Translations under genes and position numbers: made by a program
Notes under the pieces: model-generated
What the model saw: the letters and a program-made list of their open reading frames with translations, nothing else
Databases searched by the model: none
Told to the model about the DNA's origin: nothing
Origin: Micromonospora violae
GTDB taxonomy: Bacteria > Actinomycetota > Actinomycetes > Mycobacteriales > Micromonosporaceae
DNA: 64,000 nucleotides
Assembly (NCBI RefSeq): GCF_004217135.1
Contig: NZ_SHKK01000001.1
Coordinates: 1,612,001 to 1,676,000 of the forward strand
Direction: 5' to 3'
Shown here: positions 41,696-51,489 of the stretch, one piece after another
How positions within the stretch are numbered: the stretch's first letter is position 1
Layout of the letters: each line of letters opens with the position of its first letter

Positions 41696-44373
41696 CGGGC
41701 CGATCCATAGGGGATGATCACCTGTCCGGTGCGGTGGACCGCCCGGTCGAAGAAGAGCCCCCGCCAGGGGCGGGGGTACCAGTCCGGGCCGCCGGTGCCC
41801 GGGTAGAGCGAGGCGCCCAGCTCGCCGCCGTGCGTGTCCAGGGCCACCCACGCGCCGATCTGGTCCGTGCGGGCGGCCGGCCCGCCCAGGTCGGCCCGCA
41901 TCCGGGCGACGCCCCGCCACCAGGCCAGCACGTGCGTCCGCCGTTCCGGCCCGTCGTGCAGGATCCGGCGCAACTGCTCCAGGCCGGTACGCCGACCCGC
42001 GCGGACGGCCAGCGCCCCGGCTGCCGCGTCGACCGCGAACAGCAGCAGGTAGTGCGGGCTCGGTGGGCCGCTGAGCCCGTCGGCCGTCTCGGCCATCAAC
42101 TCGCCGACGGTCTCCTCGTCGTACCAGGAGGCGTCGTCGGCCAGGTCGTCGTAGAGGGCGCGGGCGATCGGGTCGGCGTCCGGGTCGAGGCAGGCGATGG
42201 AGAACCGGGCGGTGCCCGGCGGGTGTTGACGGGCCAGTGACCGGGCCGCCGCGTCCAGCACCGCGCACGCCTCGTCGACGCGGGTGCCGAGCACCGCGAG
42301 GTTGCGGCCCGGGGCGCGCGGCAGCCGCAGCGCCGCCGAGCGGGACTGCACGTCGATGATCTCGCCGAGCAGGGCCACCGGGTTGCGTGGCGCGGCCCCG
42401 TCCGGAGGTACGGCGAGCGCCCGGAAGTCCGGGGCGTCCGCCAGCCGGGGGATCGCGTCGCCGTCGAAGAGCCGGGCGGGCGCGGCGTCGGGGGCCCGCA
42501 TCCGCCACAGCCGGTGCTGCAACCCGCTCCACGTCTCCCAGTCGCTGGCCGACGGGATGCGGGCGACCTCGTTGCCCTCCACCATTCCCGACTCGGCGTT
42601 GACCACCGCGTGCCAGCGCGGCAGTGACTGCGCCGCGTCGTTGCGCTCGGCGAGGATGCGCAGCGCCTTGGGCAACGCGATGCGCAGGGTGAACTGGGCG
42701 ACCAGCGCGGGGCGGCCCCACAGCGCCTCGATGCCCCGCACGTCCTGCGAGGCGAGGACCAGGTGGATGCCCTGCGACCGGCCCCGGCGGGCCAGGTCCT
42801 CCAGCAGGTCGGCCGCCTCCCGGGCGACCACGTCCCGGCCGGCCAGCAACATCTGGAACTCGTCCACCACCGCGACGATCCGTGGCCAGTGCCCGGTCGG
42901 GTCGACCGCCCGCAACTCGGCCAGCTTCGTCACCTCGTGCTTCTTGGCGGCGTCGGCGCGTCGGCGCAACTCCTCGGTGAGGAAGCGCAGCAACGCCAGT
43001 CCGAACTCCCGGTCGGTGTTGACGTTGATGCCGACCAGGCGCATGTGCGGCAGCCAGCTCGGGTCGCGTCGGCCCTGCGCGAACCGCGCGAAGGAGACCC
43101 CCTCCTTGAAATCCAGCAGGTAGAACTCCAGCTCGGTGGGGGAGTAGCGGGCCGCCAGGGCGCCGATCCACGCGAAGATCAGGTTGGTCTTGCCGGTGCC
43201 GGACGGCCCACCGATCAACGCGTGCGGTGGATAGTCGCCCAGCGTCACCCGCACCGGCCGGCCGTGCGGACCCTCACCGATCGGCGCGGTCAGCCCGTCG
43301 GCGGAGCCCTCCCGCCACATCAGCTCGGGTGGCGGCAGCAGGTCGGTGAAGGGGGTCGGCGGTGGCCCCGCGTTCACCCGGGCGGCGATGTCCCGGCAGG
43401 TCTCGGTGACCAGCGTCGCCGGCGGCGGAGGGTCCAGCCGGACCGGCAACCCGGCCGAACCACCGATCCGCGCGCCGGACACCCCGGCGACCACCCGCGT
43501 CACCGACGGATCCTCCGGCACCGACGCGCCGTGCACCACCAGGTGTACGCCGCAGGCCGCGCCGGCGCGTACCACCCGGTCCAGTTGCCCGCGCTCGTGC
43601 CGGTTCAGCTCCTCACCTCCGAGCAGCACCGCCACCCGCCACGGTTCGGGTCGTCGGCCGGTCGCCGCCGCCAGTTCGCGCAGCGAGGCGTACTCCCCGG
43701 CGAGGACCGTCTCGTTGATCCGACGGATCTGCTCCACCAGGTCGTCCAGCAGCGGGCCCAGGCCGCCCGGACCCACGAAGGTGAGCAGCCCGGCGGTGCC
43801 CAACGGGGCGAACCCGGCCAGGCCACCGCCGAGCTGGTCCGGGTCGTACCCGATCAGTCGTACCGCCCCCGGGTCGGCGCGGCCCACGGCCCGCAGCAGC
43901 AACGCGGACACCACCGCGTCGCAGCCGGCGCGGTCGTCCCCGCTGAGGTGGACGTGCCCGGCGTCGAGCAGCGGCACCAGCGCGGGCACCGGGTCGACGC
44001 CCTCGATCCGGACCGTGCCGACTCGCAGCGCGCCGGGCGGCTCGGCGCGGCGGGTCGGCGTCGGCGTCGGCGTCCATTGCGCCCAGTCGGCCCCCGCGCA
44101 GCCGGGCGCCTCCTGGCGGGCCGCGTCGGCGGCCCGTCCGGCCAGTTCCGCGATCCGGGTGGCGTAGCGGGCGTCGATCTCGGCGATGCGGCGGTCCCGT
44201 TGGGCGCCCACCCGCTCCGGTACGACGGCCGCCGCCCGCTGGACCCGGGCCAGTCGGTCCCGTCCGGCGATCAGGTCGGCCTGGGCGGCGGACAGGCGGG
44301 TACGGCTGGCGCCCAACGCCTCGGCGAGGGTGTCCCGGACCCGGCTGGCCAGTTGGCCGCGCCGGTCAGCCAT
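41692..44373 (-). CDS. FtsK/SpoIIIE-type ATPase
   Basis: An 893-residue protein. Residues about 1-90 are a coiled coil, the middle contains a degenerate nucleotide-fold region, and a FtsK/SpoIIIE motor domain follows with Walker A G-G-P-S-G-T-G-K-T-N (about 387-396), LEFYLLDFKEGVSF, Walker B RIVAVVDEFQMLLA (about 495-508) and LVLASQDVRGIE. A less conserved domain occupies the C-terminus. It lacks FtsK membrane helices and gamma domain. Such ATPases move DNA or, in type VII secretion (EccC), protein substrates. Start ATG 44373 is chosen by position after the upstream stop; genes on both sides overlap it. Confidence 0.85.
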   Translation of the reverse strand: MADRRGQLASRVRDTLAEALGASRTRLSAAQADLIAGRDRLARVQRAAAVVPERVGAQRDRRIAEIDARYATRIAELAGRAADAARQEAPGCAGADWAQWTPTPTPTRRAEPPGALRVGTVRIEGVDPVPALVPLLDAGHVHLSGDDRAGCDAVVSALLLRAVGRADPGAVRLIGYDPDQLGGGLAGFAPLGTAGLLTFVGPGGLGPLLDDLVEQIRRINETVLAGEYASLRELAAATGRRPEPWRVAVLLGGEELNRHERGQLDRVVRAGAACGVHLVVHGASVPEDPSVTRVVAGVSGARIGGSAGLPVRLDPPPPATLVTETCRDIAARVNAGPPPTPFTDLLPPPELMWREGSADGLTAPIGEGPHGRPVRVTLGDYPPHALIGGPSGTGKTNLIFAWIGALAARYSPTELEFYLLDFKEGVSFARFAQGRRDPSWLPHMRLVGINVNTDREFGLALLRFLTEELRRRADAAKKHEVTKLAELRAVDPTGHWPRIVAVVDEFQMLLAGRDVVAREAADLLEDLARRGRSQGIHLVLASQDVRGIEALWGRPALVAQFTLRIALPKALRILAERNDAAQSLPRWHAVVNAESGMVEGNEVARIPSASDWETWSGLQHRLWRMRAPDAAPARLFDGDAIPRLADAPDFRALAVPPDGAAPRNPVALLGEIIDVQSRSAALRLPRAPGRNLAVLGTRVDEACAVLDAAARSLARQHPPGTARFSIACLDPDADPIARALYDDLADDASWYDEETVGELMAETADGLSGPPSPHYLLLFAVDAAAGALAVRAGRRTGLEQLRRILHDGPERRTHVLAWWRGVARMRADLGGPAARTDQIGAWVALDTHGGELGASLYPGTGGPDWYPRPWRGLFFDRAVHRTGQVIIPYGSAR

Positions 44374-45328
44374 CGGAGCTCCGCCGCGTCGGCGCGTCCC
44401 GCCAGGGGCTGCTCGGGCGCGGCGGCACCCCACCGGAGCGCGGCGGCGGGCCGTCCGGGCGTTGGCTGGCACCCGCCAGTTCCCTCCCGCCACTGCCGGG
44501 CAGGTCGCGGCCGAGGCGGGCGAGCAGCAGACCGGTCGTCACCCCGGCGGTCACCGCGGAGTCGGCGGCGTGGGGTGGCTCTCCGGAGCCGCGCGGCGGT
44601 GGCATCCGGCAGACCCGGGTCAGCAGCGTCTCCAGCACCGGCGGCGGCAGCCCGGGCAGCAGGTCGCGGACGCGCCCGTCCAACTCGCCGCGCAGCCGGC
44701 CGAGGTCGGTGGCGCGGGGCGGGTGCCCCAGCAGTTCACCGGCGAGTTCGCGCAGCAGCGGTGGCGCCAGCGCCGCCAGGCCGAGCCCCACGTCGGCCGG
44801 GGCCCGGCGCAGCTCCTTGCGGAGCCGGTCCCGGTCGCCGGAGCGGACACCGCCCACCACCCGGCGCAGCAACTCCTGGGAGTCGTCCACCCGCTCGTCG
44901 GGTTCGTCGTCGGTGCCCTCGCGCCCGCCGGTCAGCTCGGTCACCCGCACCGCCCACCAGCGGCGCATGCGCACCTGTTCGGCCGGTTCCGGCGCGACCG
45001 TGGCGGGGCCGGGCTCCGGTGGCGTGTCGTGTCGGGGAGCGCGTTGGTCGGGGCGGGGCGCCGGGGCGCCGTCCGCGCCGAGCCCGATCGCCGTCAGATA
45101 GGCCGACAACTGTTCCTGCGCCACCCGCAGCGCGTAGCCGGCGCTCTCGGCGTGCTCGGTGGCGGCGGAGAGCTCGGGCACTCCCATCGGGTTGGCCGAC
45201 TCCTGTCGTACCCAGCGCAGGCGCTCCGCGGCCAGGCCGAACTTCTCCAGCGCCTGCCCGAGCAGGGCATGCGGGAACTCCTCGGTGGCGGCGCGGACCT
45301 GCCCGCCGACATCCTCGATGATGGACAC
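44366..45328 (-). CDS. Hypothetical protein, second gene of the FtsK/SpoIIIE operon
   Basis: A 320-residue protein, helical in the first 85 residues (FPHALLGQALEKFGLAAERL) and again around residues 140-245, with Pro-rich linkers and a disordered, basic Pro-rich tail. There are no membrane helices or catalytic motifs. It overlaps the ATPase gene by eight bases, and the small helical-protein gene ends six bases upstream, so all are one operon. It may be an adaptor of the ATPase. Not recognised. Confidence 0.65.
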   Translation of the reverse strand: MSIIEDVGGQVRAATEEFPHALLGQALEKFGLAAERLRWVRQESANPMGVPELSAATEHAESAGYALRVAQEQLSAYLTAIGLGADGAPAPRPDQRAPRHDTPPEPGPATVAPEPAEQVRMRRWWAVRVTELTGGREGTDDEPDERVDDSQELLRRVVGGVRSGDRDRLRKELRRAPADVGLGLAALAPPLLRELAGELLGHPPRATDLGRLRGELDGRVRDLLPGLPPPVLETLLTRVCRMPPPRGSGEPPHAADSAVTAGVTTGLLLARLGRDLPGSGGRELAGASQRPDGPPPRSGGVPPRPSSPWRDAPTRRSSDG

Positions 45329-45334
45329 GGCGGC

Positions 45335-45595
45335 CTACAGGGTGGCGACGTAGAGCTGCGCCTGCTCCACCGCGACGAGTGTCGCGGCGAGGCACTCCTC
45401 CAGCTCCTGGCTGGCCTGCGTCAGCGACGCCTGGGCCGCCTCCACCGTCTCGTGCCCACTGCCCTCCAGCGCCCCGGCCAGGGTCTGCTGTGCCTCGGAC
45501 AGTTTCTCGCCGGCCGCCTGCACGGCTGTCTGCCCGTCCCCGATCTGTTGGAGGGCGACATCGATGGCAGCCTTCAGCTCGGCGACGCTCGCCAC
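45335..45595 (-). CDS. Small helical protein, first gene of the FtsK/SpoIIIE operon
   Basis: An 86-residue protein of two long amphipathic helices rich in Ala, Gln and Glu (SVAELKAAIDVALQQIGDG ... ASQELEECLAATLVAVEQ). Size and helical-hairpin shape recall ESX/WXG100 proteins, but no W-x-G motif is present. GTG 45595 has GGAGG seven bases upstream and is preferred over the longer start at 45628. As first gene before an FtsK/SpoIIIE ATPase it could be its substrate or partner. Inference only. Confidence 0.7.
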   Translation of the reverse strand: MASVAELKAAIDVALQQIGDGQTAVQAAGEKLSEAQQTLAGALEGSGHETVEAAQASLTQASQELEECLAATLVAVEQAQLYVATL

Positions 45596-45747
45596 GGCGG
45601 AACCTCCTGGGGGCGGGGAGATCTCCATTAGAGCCTATCGGCGGTCGGGAAAGAACATCCGCCCTGTCGGTGTTCCTGCCCGCCTGTCCGGAAGAGCAGC
45701 GGAAGTGCCGGGAGTCCGATCTGTGGGAGTCCCGGTGCGAGAATTTC

Positions 45748-46140
45748 TCAGTTGCTGGTCGGATCGTCGCGGAGCCAGCGCGGGCCGTACACCTCGGCAC
45801 CCAGCGCCGTGACCCGCCCGCGCAACTCCCGGTCGGCGGTGACCACCAGCCGGCGACGCTGCGGCGCGCCCTCCACCAGCTCGACCACCGTGTCGTCGCC
45901 GGAGCCGGCGGCGGAGACCACCCGGACGCCCTCGGTGCCGGGCACGTCCCGCGCGGCCCCCTCGACCACCAGGACCACCTCCACCGGGGCGGGCAGCCGG
46001 GCCGGCAACCCGACGGTCGCCACCGGGGCGAGCGAGTCCCGCAACCGGGCCGCGGCCCCGGCCCGGTCCCGCCACCACCCGTTCGGGCGGGAGCCCACCA
46101 CGTTGGCGCCATCCACGATCAGCAGCGGGGTCTCATCCAT
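45748..46140 (-). CDS. NYN/PIN-like nuclease domain protein
   Basis: A 130-residue protein starting LLIVDGANVVGSRPNGWWRDR and containing SAAGSGDDTVVELV and LVVTADRELRGRVTALGA. These acidic positions match NYN (YacP-like PIN) nuclease domains, which cleave RNA with a metal ion. Some databases call relatives NTP pyrophosphohydrolases. It precedes, divergently, the clpC-like gene. RNA target unknown. Confidence 0.78.
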   Translation of the reverse strand: MDETPLLIVDGANVVGSRPNGWWRDRAGAAARLRDSLAPVATVGLPARLPAPVEVVLVVEGAARDVPGTEGVRVVSAAGSGDDTVVELVEGAPQRRRLVVTADRELRGRVTALGAEVYGPRWLRDDPTSN

Positions 46141-46215
46141 CCAGTCAGCCTGCCACCATCGGCCGGCCCTGGCCCGACGCCACTCCCGAAATGCCGCTGC
46201 TCCGCCACCTGCGGC

Positions 46216-46240
46216 GTTTGTCGGGCCGCGCGCCGGGTAG
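46216..46240 (+). promoter_or_regulatory. SigB-type promoter of the clpC-like gene
   Basis: GTTT (46216-46219), 15-base spacer, GGGTAG (46235-46240), ending 41 bases before the start at 46281. A full match to GNNT-N14-16-GGGTA. Confidence 0.7.
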
Positions 46241-46280
46241 CCCCTGCCGACCGTGCCGCGCCCTACTGCGGAGGACAGAC

Positions 46281-48839
46281 ATGATGGGACCCGGTGACAT
46301 CGGCTCCGACCCGTGGGACGAATTCCTGGCCAGGTACTTCGGCCGGGGTGAGGGAGGGCGCCGACCGCCGCACCGGGTCGACATCACCCGACTGATGACG
46401 GCCGACGCGCGGGAGATGCTGGCCGACGCGGCCCGGCGGGCCGCGCAACGGCAGAGCAGCGACCTGGACACCGACCACCTGCTCTGGGCGGCGCTGCAAC
46501 GCGAACCGCTGCGTGATCTGGTACGCCGGGCCGGCGCCGACCCGGACACCCTGCTCAACGCCCTCGGCGGAAAGGGCGACGGCGCACCACGCGGGGAGGT
46601 GCCGCCCAACCTGTCGTTGACCCCGGCCGCCAAGCGGGCGCTGCTCGACGCCCACCAGTTGTCCCGGGCGATGGGCGCCAACTACATCGGCCCGGAGCAC
46701 ATCCTGATGGCGCTGCCGCTCAACCCCGAGTCGCCGGCCGGGCGGATGCTGGCCGCCGGCCGGATCCAACCCGAGTCGTTGCAGGCCGCCAACGCCGAGC
46801 GCGGGCCGATGACCGGGCCGAAACCGGACCGCGGCACCCCCACCCTGGACCAGTACGGGCAGGACCTCACCGACCTGGCCCGCAACGACCAGATCGACCC
46901 GGTGATCGGACGGGCCGACGAAATCGAGCAGGCCGTGGAGATCCTGTCGCGCCGTACCAAGAACAACCCGGTGCTGATCGGCGAGGCCGGCGTCGGCAAG
47001 ACCGCCATCGTCGAGGGGCTGGCCGAACGGATCTGCGACGGCGACGTACCGCAGACCCTGCTCGGCAAGCGGGTCGTCCAGCTCGACCTGGCCGGTCTGG
47101 TCGCCGGTACCCGCTACCGGGGCGACTTCGAGGAGCGGCTGAAGAAGGTGATCGACGAGATCCGGGCGCACCGGGACGAGCTGATCATCTTCATGGACGA
47201 GATCCACACCCTGGTCGGCGCCGGTGGCGCCGGCAGCGAGGGCGGAATGGACGCGTCCAACATGCTCAAACCCGCCCTCGCCCGGGGCGAGCTGCGGGTG
47301 ATCGGCGCGACGACGCTGGACGAGTACCGCAAGAGCATCGAGAAGGACGCCGCCCTGGCCCGACGCTTCCAGCCGGTGCTGGTGCCCGAGCCCAGCATCG
47401 ACGACACCATCGCCATCCTGCGCGGGCTGCGCGACCGGTACGAGGCCCACCACCAGGTGCGTTTCACCGACGAGGCGCTGGTCGCCGCCGCCGAACTGTC
47501 CGACCGGTACGTCACCGACCGGTTCCTGCCGGACAAGGCGATCGACCTCATCGACCAGGCCGGCGCCCGGGTGCGGTTGCGGACCCGCACGCCCGCGTCC
47601 GACGTGCGGGAGCTGGAGCAGGAGCTCGACGAGGTACGCCGGGACAAGGAACAGGCGGTCACCGACGAGCAGTACGAGCGCGCCTCCGCGCTGCGCGATC
47701 GGATCGCCGAGTTGGAGGAGAACATCCGTCGCGCGAACGGCGAGGACGGCGCGTCCGGCTCACAGGTGCCCGAGGTGGGCCCGCAGGAGATCGCCGAGGT
47801 CGTCTCCCGGGCCACCGGCATCCCGGTCAGCCAGCTCACCGAGGAGGAACGGGACCGGCTGCTGCGCCTGGAGGGTCACCTGCACCAGAAGGTGGTCGGT
47901 CAGGACGACGCGGTCACCGCGGTCGCCGAGGCCGTCCGGCGCTCCCGGGCCGGGCTGGCCGACCCGGAACGGCCGATGGGCAGTTTCCTGTTCCTCGGGC
48001 CGACCGGCGTCGGCAAGACCGAGTTGGCGCGGGCCCTGGCCGAGGCGTTGTTCGGCGAGGCCGACCGGATGGTCCGGGTGGACATGAGCGAGTTCCAGGA
48101 GCGGCACACCGTCAGCCGACTGGTCGGCGCGCCACCCGGGTACGTCGGCTACGAGGAGGCCGGGCAGCTCACCGAGGCGGTGCGTCGCCGCCCGTACGCG
48201 GTGGTGCTGCTCGACGAAATCGAGAAGGCCCACCCGGACGTGTTCAACATCCTGCTCCAGGTGCTCGACGACGGACGGCTCACCGACAGCCAGGGTCGCA
48301 CGGTGAACTTCAAGAACACCGTACTGATCATGACGAGCAACCTCGGCTCCGAGCTGATCACCGGCGCCCAGCGCTCGGTCGGCTTCGGCGCCGGCGACGT
48401 GGGCAGTGAGCAGGAGAGCAACGAGCTGCGCGAACGGCTCATGCGCCGCCTCCAGGAGAACTTCCGCCCGGAGTTCCTCAACCGTATCGACGAGGTCATC
48501 ATCTTCCGCCGCCTGGAGGCCGAGCAACTGCGCGACATCACCGCGCTGCTGCTCGAGGAGACCCGCCGCCGGATGCACGCCCAGGACCTCCAGGTGGAGT
48601 TCACCACCGCTGGCATCGACTGGCTTGCCGAGCACGGCTACCAGCCGGAGTTCGGCGCCCGCCCGCTGCGCCGGGTGATCCAGCGGGAGGTGGACAACCA
48701 CCTGTCCCGGATGTTGCTGGAGTCGGCGATCTCGCCGGGGCAGAAGGTCACGGTGGACGTCCGCGACGGTGCGCTCACCTTCGACGTGACCGCGGGCGAG
48801 CGGGGTTACACCGCCGCCACGACCACACACCCGCGATGA
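46281..48839 (+). CDS. Clp-type AAA+ unfoldase (ClpC-like)
   Basis: An 852-residue double-ring AAA+ protein. The Clp N-domain (about 35-170) is followed by AAA-1 with Walker A G-E-A-G-V-G-K-T (234-241), a short middle region with a UVR-like segment ([18 protein letters not shown]), and AAA-2 with G-P-T-G-V-G-K-T near 573-580 and the sensor region [13 protein letters not shown]. The short middle domain fits ClpC rather than ClpB. It is probably a second paralogue, since the housekeeping clpC of actinobacteria has other neighbours. ATG 46281 has GGAGG upstream and a SigB-type promoter, suggesting a stress copy. Confidence 0.9.
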   Translation: MMGPGDIGSDPWDEFLARYFGRGEGGRRPPHRVDITRLMTADAREMLADAARRAAQRQSSDLDTDHLLWAALQREPLRDLVRRAGADPDTLLNALGGKGDGAPRGEVPPNLSLTPAAKRALLDAHQLSRAMGANYIGPEHILMALPLNPESPAGRMLAAGRIQPESLQAANAERGPMTGPKPDRGTPTLDQYGQDLTDLARNDQIDPVIGRADEIEQAVEILSRRTKNNPVLIGEAGVGKTAIVEGLAERICDGDVPQTLLGKRVVQLDLAGLVAGTRYRGDFEERLKKVIDEIRAHRDELIIFMDEIHTLVGAGGAGSEGGMDASNMLKPALARGELRVIGATTLDEYRKSIEKDAALARRFQPVLVPEPSIDDTIAILRGLRDRYEAHHQVRFTDEALVAAAELSDRYVTDRFLPDKAIDLIDQAGARVRLRTRTPASDVRELEQELDEVRRDKEQAVTDEQYERASALRDRIAELEENIRRANGEDGASGSQVPEVGPQEIAEVVSRATGIPVSQLTEEERDRLLRLEGHLHQKVVGQDDAVTAVAEAVRRSRAGLADPERPMGSFLFLGPTGVGKTELARALAEALFGEADRMVRVDMSEFQERHTVSRLVGAPPGYVGYEEAGQLTEAVRRRPYAVVLLDEIEKAHPDVFNILLQVLDDGRLTDSQGRTVNFKNTVLIMTSNLGSELITGAQRSVGFGAGDVGSEQESNELRERLMRRLQENFRPEFLNRIDEVIIFRRLEAEQLRDITALLLEETRRRMHAQDLQVEFTTAGIDWLAEHGYQPEFGARPLRRVIQREVDNHLSRMLLESAISPGQKVTVDVRDGALTFDVTAGERGYTAATTTHPR

Positions 48840-49048
48840 GCGGGTCGGCGCGGAGGGACGAACACGAGGACCCGCACGAGCCCGCGGAGTCCGGGAAACC
48901 CCGGGACGAGGACGACCATCCCGACCCGATCCTGGCGCCGCCCACCGCGAATCCCCGCCGCACCCGGGTGCCCGCGGAGGGCCTGCATCCGAAGACCGAC
49001 CAGGACGACCCGGAGACGTCCGGGCCGCCGCCCGGAGAGGAGACCTGA
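48836..49048 (+). CDS. Small acidic disordered protein
   Basis: A possible 70-residue product rich in Asp, Glu, Pro and His without hydrophobic core. It starts within the clpC-like stop (ATGA) and its stop overlaps the next start (TGATG), so tight coupling supports translation. It has no recognised domain and could be a disordered adaptor or a cloning-neutral spacer gene. Confidence 0.55.
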   Translation: MSGSARRDEHEDPHEPAESGKPRDEDDHPDPILAPPTANPRRTRVPAEGLHPKTDQDDPETSGPPPGEET

Positions 49049-49398
49049 TGGTACGCGAAACGCGGATCGACCCCGAGGTGGAAGTGCTCTGGGAGGACTT
49101 CCACGCCGAGGTCAACGTCCCGTCGGAGCAGCTGCGGACCTGGCTGCTGACCCGGGGTTCGGGGGAGGAGTCGTTCAGCCCGAACCCGAACCTCGACCTG
49201 CCCCAGCCCGGCCGGGAGATCCTCAAGGTGCTGAACAAGCGCAAGGTGGACCTCACCCCGGAGGACATCGAGGTGATGCGGGAGACGGTCGAGCGGATCC
49301 GCGAGCTGATGGACGCCAAGCCGGCGCGCGGCAACGCCGACGACACCTGGCGGCACTCCCTGCTCGACCTGGGTCACGACCCGCTCGTCGAACGCTGA
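49048..49398 (+). CDS. DUF3140 domain-containing protein
   Basis: A 116-residue DUF3140 protein, function unknown, common in actinobacteria. The pattern LWEDFHAEVNVPSEQLRTWLLTRG and PGREILKVLNKRKVDLTPEDIEVMR is diagnostic, with a C-terminal DDTWRHSLLDLGHDP. It is the third gene of the clpC-like operon, one-base overlap with the preceding small gene, and is followed by a strong terminator. Confidence 0.9.
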   Translation: MVRETRIDPEVEVLWEDFHAEVNVPSEQLRTWLLTRGSGEESFSPNPNLDLPQPGREILKVLNKRKVDLTPEDIEVMRETVERIRELMDAKPARGNADDTWRHSLLDLGHDPLVER

Positions 49399-49412
49399 GC
49401 CACGTTCACGCA

Positions 49413-49447
49413 CGGCGGTGCCGTCCCGACCCGGGACGGCACCGCCG
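49413..49447. terminator. Hairpin terminator between convergent genes
   Basis: A perfect 15-bp stem, CGGCGGTGCCGTCCC / GGGACGGCACCGCCG, five-base loop, 15 bases after the DUF3140 stop and eight before the convergent gene's end; it can serve both directions. Confidence 0.85.
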
Positions 49448-49454
49448 CCGTCAA

Positions 49455-49700
49455 CTACTGACCCTGGTCGGGCTCCAAGCTGCCGATGGTCAGGCCGGCC
49501 GCGTCGGCGGCGGCGTCCCGCTCGCCGCGGGTCTGGTCCTCCCGGCTGAGCAGGTTCGCGTACTCGGTCACATCGGCCGGGTCGGGCACCGTCGGCAGGC
49601 GGCGCAGGAACGCCTCCACCGCACGGGTGGCGGCGGTGTGCGCGGCAGCCGCCTGGCGCAGCAGTTCGCGGTCGTCGGCGGGCGGGTAGAGGTCGGTCAT
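49455..49700 (-). CDS. Small hypothetical protein
   Basis: An 81-residue helical, acidic protein (DDRELLRQAAAAHTAATRAVEAFLRRL ...) of unknown function. It has Walker-free, membrane-free composition. It converges with the DUF3140 gene and shares the terminator. No recognisable domain. Confidence 0.55.
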   Translation of the reverse strand: MTDLYPPADDRELLRQAAAAHTAATRAVEAFLRRLPTVPDPADVTEYANLLSREDQTRGERDAAADAAGLTIGSLEPDQGQ

Positions 49701-49760
49701 GTCCGCCAGATACCCGGCCCACGGCGGTTCGCACCGCCAGCGCCCCGGAATACCGGCTGC

Positions 49761-50741
49761 TCAGCCCGGTCGGACCCCACTGGGCTGCCGGACGCCGAAC
49801 CCCGGGTTGCGCGGCAGCCACGCCAGGTACGCCGGGTGCGGCGCCAGCGAGTCCACGTACGCCGCCTTGGCCGTCTCCAGCACCAGTTCGGCGCCCTGCG
49901 CGGCGGGGGAGTCCGGATGCCAGCCGAGCAGCAGCCGCCAGCGCAGCGGCGTCCCGGCGAGTTGACGGGTGACCAACCCGCTCACCGGACGGAACGTCGC
50001 CTGGCACAGCGCCACCGCCACACCGGCGTCCACCAGGTCGACGCAGCCGCGGATGTCGGTCTCGTACACCTTGCGGGGGGTGAAGCCGGCGCGGGCGCAG
50101 GCGGCGGCGAAGCAGTCGGCGAAACAGCCGTCGCCCGGCGCGGCGACCCACTGTTCGTGGCGCAGGTCGGCCAGTCGTACCTCGTCGAGCGAGGCGAGGG
50201 GATGGCTCTCCGGCAGCAGCACCAGCACCGGGTCGACGGCCACCTCCTGCCAGCTCAACCCGAACCCGGCCGACGGGCTGGCGTCACCGCACACGCCGGC
50301 CAGCACGAAGTCCAGCCGACCGCCGGCCACCAGCTGCGCCAACTCGTCCACCGACCAGGACGCGTACGTGGTGATCTGGGCGGGTGGTTGCTCGGCCGCC
50401 AACCGGTGCACCAGCCGACCCAGGATCGGGCTGTTCACCCCACCGAACCGGTAGCACGGCGGCGCGTCGCCCGCCCCGGCCAGCCGGGCGGCCTCGTCCT
50501 GCAAACCCTTCATCGCCGGCAGCAGCACCCGGGCGCGGGCCAGCACCAGCTCACCGAGCGCGGTGGGTCGGGCCCCGCGCCGATCCCGATCGAACAGCGG
50601 GCCGCCCAGCGTCCGCTCGATGCGTTGAAGCTGGGCGGTGAGCGCCGGCTGGGCCAGGCCGAGCGCCGAGGCCGCCTTCGTCACACTTCCCGTCTCCGCG
50701 ATCGCGCAGACCACCCGCAGGTGACGCAGCTCCAGATTCAT
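49761..50741 (-). CDS. LysR-type transcriptional regulator
   Basis: A 326-residue LysR regulator. The winged helix-turn-helix is at residues about 3-62 (RHLRVVCAIAETGSVTKAASALGLAQPALTAQLQRIE), followed by a substrate-binding domain (from about residue 90) with inducer-binding folds. LysR proteins usually control a divergent gene; here the nearest gene upstream reads the same way and starts well beyond it, so the target is unknown. The short 83-base gap to the hemerythrin stop may contain an operator. Confidence 0.92.
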   Translation of the reverse strand: MNLELRHLRVVCAIAETGSVTKAASALGLAQPALTAQLQRIERTLGGPLFDRDRRGARPTALGELVLARARVLLPAMKGLQDEAARLAGAGDAPPCYRFGGVNSPILGRLVHRLAAEQPPAQITTYASWSVDELAQLVAGGRLDFVLAGVCGDASPSAGFGLSWQEVAVDPVLVLLPESHPLASLDEVRLADLRHEQWVAAPGDGCFADCFAAACARAGFTPRKVYETDIRGCVDLVDAGVAVALCQATFRPVSGLVTRQLAGTPLRWRLLLGWHPDSPAAQGAELVLETAKAAYVDSLAPHPAYLAWLPRNPGFGVRQPSGVRPG

Positions 50742-50824
50742 ATTGTGACGGTAGGACTACGTGTCTGCTGGCGGAATAGCCCGAGCGGATCGGTGACAAT
50801 GAATGCAATGTCGGCGGTGGCCGG

Positions 50825-51430
50825 TCACCGGTCGCGCGGTGGCTCCGGCAGGTCCGCCAGGTACGTCGGCCGCCCCGTCACCGCGTCGAGCACCTTGTCC
50901 ACCACCCCGACCGCCGGCTCCACGATCCGGTTCCAGGGCGGGGTGGCCGGCGTGCCCGGGTGCGGTCGGGTCGGGGCGGCCTCCTCGGCGATCTCCAACC
51001 GGTTGCCGAGCCGGATCAGCTCCTCCTCGGTCGCGACCGCGCGCAGCTCGGCGACCAGCCCGCCCACCCCGTCGACATGCCGGCGAACCCGCTCGGCGAC
51101 AGCGGTCAGCGCCTCGTCGGTCAGCCCCTTCAGGGCGTTGAGCAGGGCCGCGTCGGCGTTGATCTCCGCGTCCACCCGCTCGGCGGCCGTGGGCAGCGCC
51201 GCGCGTACCGCCGGCAGCAGGTACTGCTCCTCGGCGGACAGATGCCGCGACAGCGCGGCCGTGAGCACCGCCAGCCCCTCCTGCGGCGTGCTGTCCGGAC
51301 CGGAGAGCTGCTCCAGCAGCTGCAGCAGTTGCCGGTGCTCCCGGTCGACGATGTCGGCGATGCTGCGACCGGCGGGCCGGTAACCGTCCGCGGGTGCGGG
51401 CGGCAGCGGCGGCAGGGGAACGGCGGACAT
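50825..51430 (-). CDS. Hemerythrin HHE domain protein
   Basis: A 201-residue protein with an HHE/hemerythrin helical bundle (residues about 25-145): D-R-E-H-R-Q-L-L-Q-L-L-E-Q-L, S-R-H-L-S-A-E-E-Q-Y-L-L-P, and V-R-R-H-V-D-G-V-G, containing the H, H-x3-E and H metal-ligand pattern. The C-terminal 50 residues are Pro-rich. Hemerythrins bind oxygen or iron through a diiron site, and the family is frequent in stress regulons. Start ATG 51430 has GAGGG upstream; a SigB-type promoter lies 60 bases further. Confidence 0.88.
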   Translation of the reverse strand: MSAVPLPPLPPAPADGYRPAGRSIADIVDREHRQLLQLLEQLSGPDSTPQEGLAVLTAALSRHLSAEEQYLLPAVRAALPTAAERVDAEINADAALLNALKGLTDEALTAVAERVRRHVDGVGGLVAELRAVATEEELIRLGNRLEIAEEAAPTRPHPGTPATPPWNRIVEPAVGVVDKVLDAVTGRPTYLADLPEPPRDR

Positions 51431-51489
51431 GGTGCCCTCCTCGACTGGCGGGCGGAAGCTCCGGCAGGGACGTACGGTCGTCGGCGGCG

